Assembly (NCBI GenBank): GCA_900766865.1 | Contig: CAAFXA010000438.1 | Span: forward strand, 1-15,681 | Length of the DNA: 15,681 bases | Direction: 5' to 3' | Source: an uncultured Akkermansia sp. | Lineage (GTDB): Bacteria > Verrucomicrobiota > Verrucomicrobiia > Verrucomicrobiales > Akkermansiaceae | Part shown: piece by piece, positions 15,658-15,681 of the stretch | How the letters are laid out: every line of letters begins with the position of its first letter | Position numbering within the stretch: the first letter of the stretch is position 1 | The notes under the pieces: model-generated | Database searches by the model: none | What the model was told of the DNA's origin: nothing | What the model saw: the letters and a program-made list of their open reading frames with translations, nothing else | Made by a program: the position numbers and the translations under genes

Positions 15658-15681
15658 AGATCGGAAGAGCGTCGTGTAGGG
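15658..15681. other. Illumina TruSeq adapter left at the contig end
   Basis: The last 24 bases begin AGATCGGAAGAGCGTCGTGT and continue AGGG, which is identical to the reverse complement of the Illumina universal adapter as read through from a short insert. This is assembly contamination. Genomic sequence should be taken to end at about 15657. Confidence 0.96.

Overview
The window is about 15.7 kb of GC-rich bacterial DNA in which every supportable gene lies on the minus strand, so transcription runs from high to low coordinates. It is probably a contig from a metagenome or draft genome: both ends cut through genes, and the last 24 bases (15658-15681) are Illumina TruSeq adapter, not biology. 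The gene content (secreted GH35 beta-galactosidase, B12-dependent MetH, Nuo-type complex I subunit, TPR proteins, MurJ), the compact genes and the scarcity of Shine-Dalgarno sequences would fit a gut Verrucomicrobiota relative of Akkermansia. No marker gene is present, so this placement is an inference of low to moderate confidence.

Layout in order of transcription. (1) 15657-14370: two genes of unknown function, the first cut by the contig end and the second a single-pass membrane protein, followed by a hairpin plus T8 terminator candidate and a nested inverted repeat. (2) 14188-6418: a tight five-gene unit with a good promoter (TTGTCT-17-TATAAT): homoserine dehydrogenase (hom), aspartate kinase (lysC), two related membrane-anchored TPR proteins, and the lipid II flippase murJ. 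Junctions range from a 1-bp overlap to a 22-bp gap. (3) 6246-5854: nuoA alone, with its own consensus promoter (TTGACA-17-TATAAA) and a strong intrinsic terminator, away from any other nuo gene. (4) 5765-2100: full-length cobalamin-dependent methionine synthase metH. (5) 1983-743: a small DUF4236-like protein and a polytopic membrane protein, from a promoter TTGACT-17-TATACT. (6) 676-1: the 5' part of a secreted GH35 beta-galactosidase.

Functionally, LysC and Hom start and branch the aspartate family pathway. LysC feeds diaminopimelate and lysine, hence peptidoglycan; Hom feeds threonine and methionine, and MetH performs the last methionine step. MurJ flips the finished peptidoglycan precursor, so the hom-murJ unit may link precursor supply to cell-wall export, with the TPR pair as unknown envelope partners.

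Points most worth a second look: promoters placed so close to start codons that transcripts would be leaderless or nearly so; an approximately 80-residue extra extracytoplasmic segment in MurJ plus His in place of a normally essential Arg; the paralogous TPR pair; the orphan nuoA; and the adapter contamination. I found no CRISPR array, tRNA, rRNA, insertion sequence or phage gene. No gap between genes exceeds about 180 bases.
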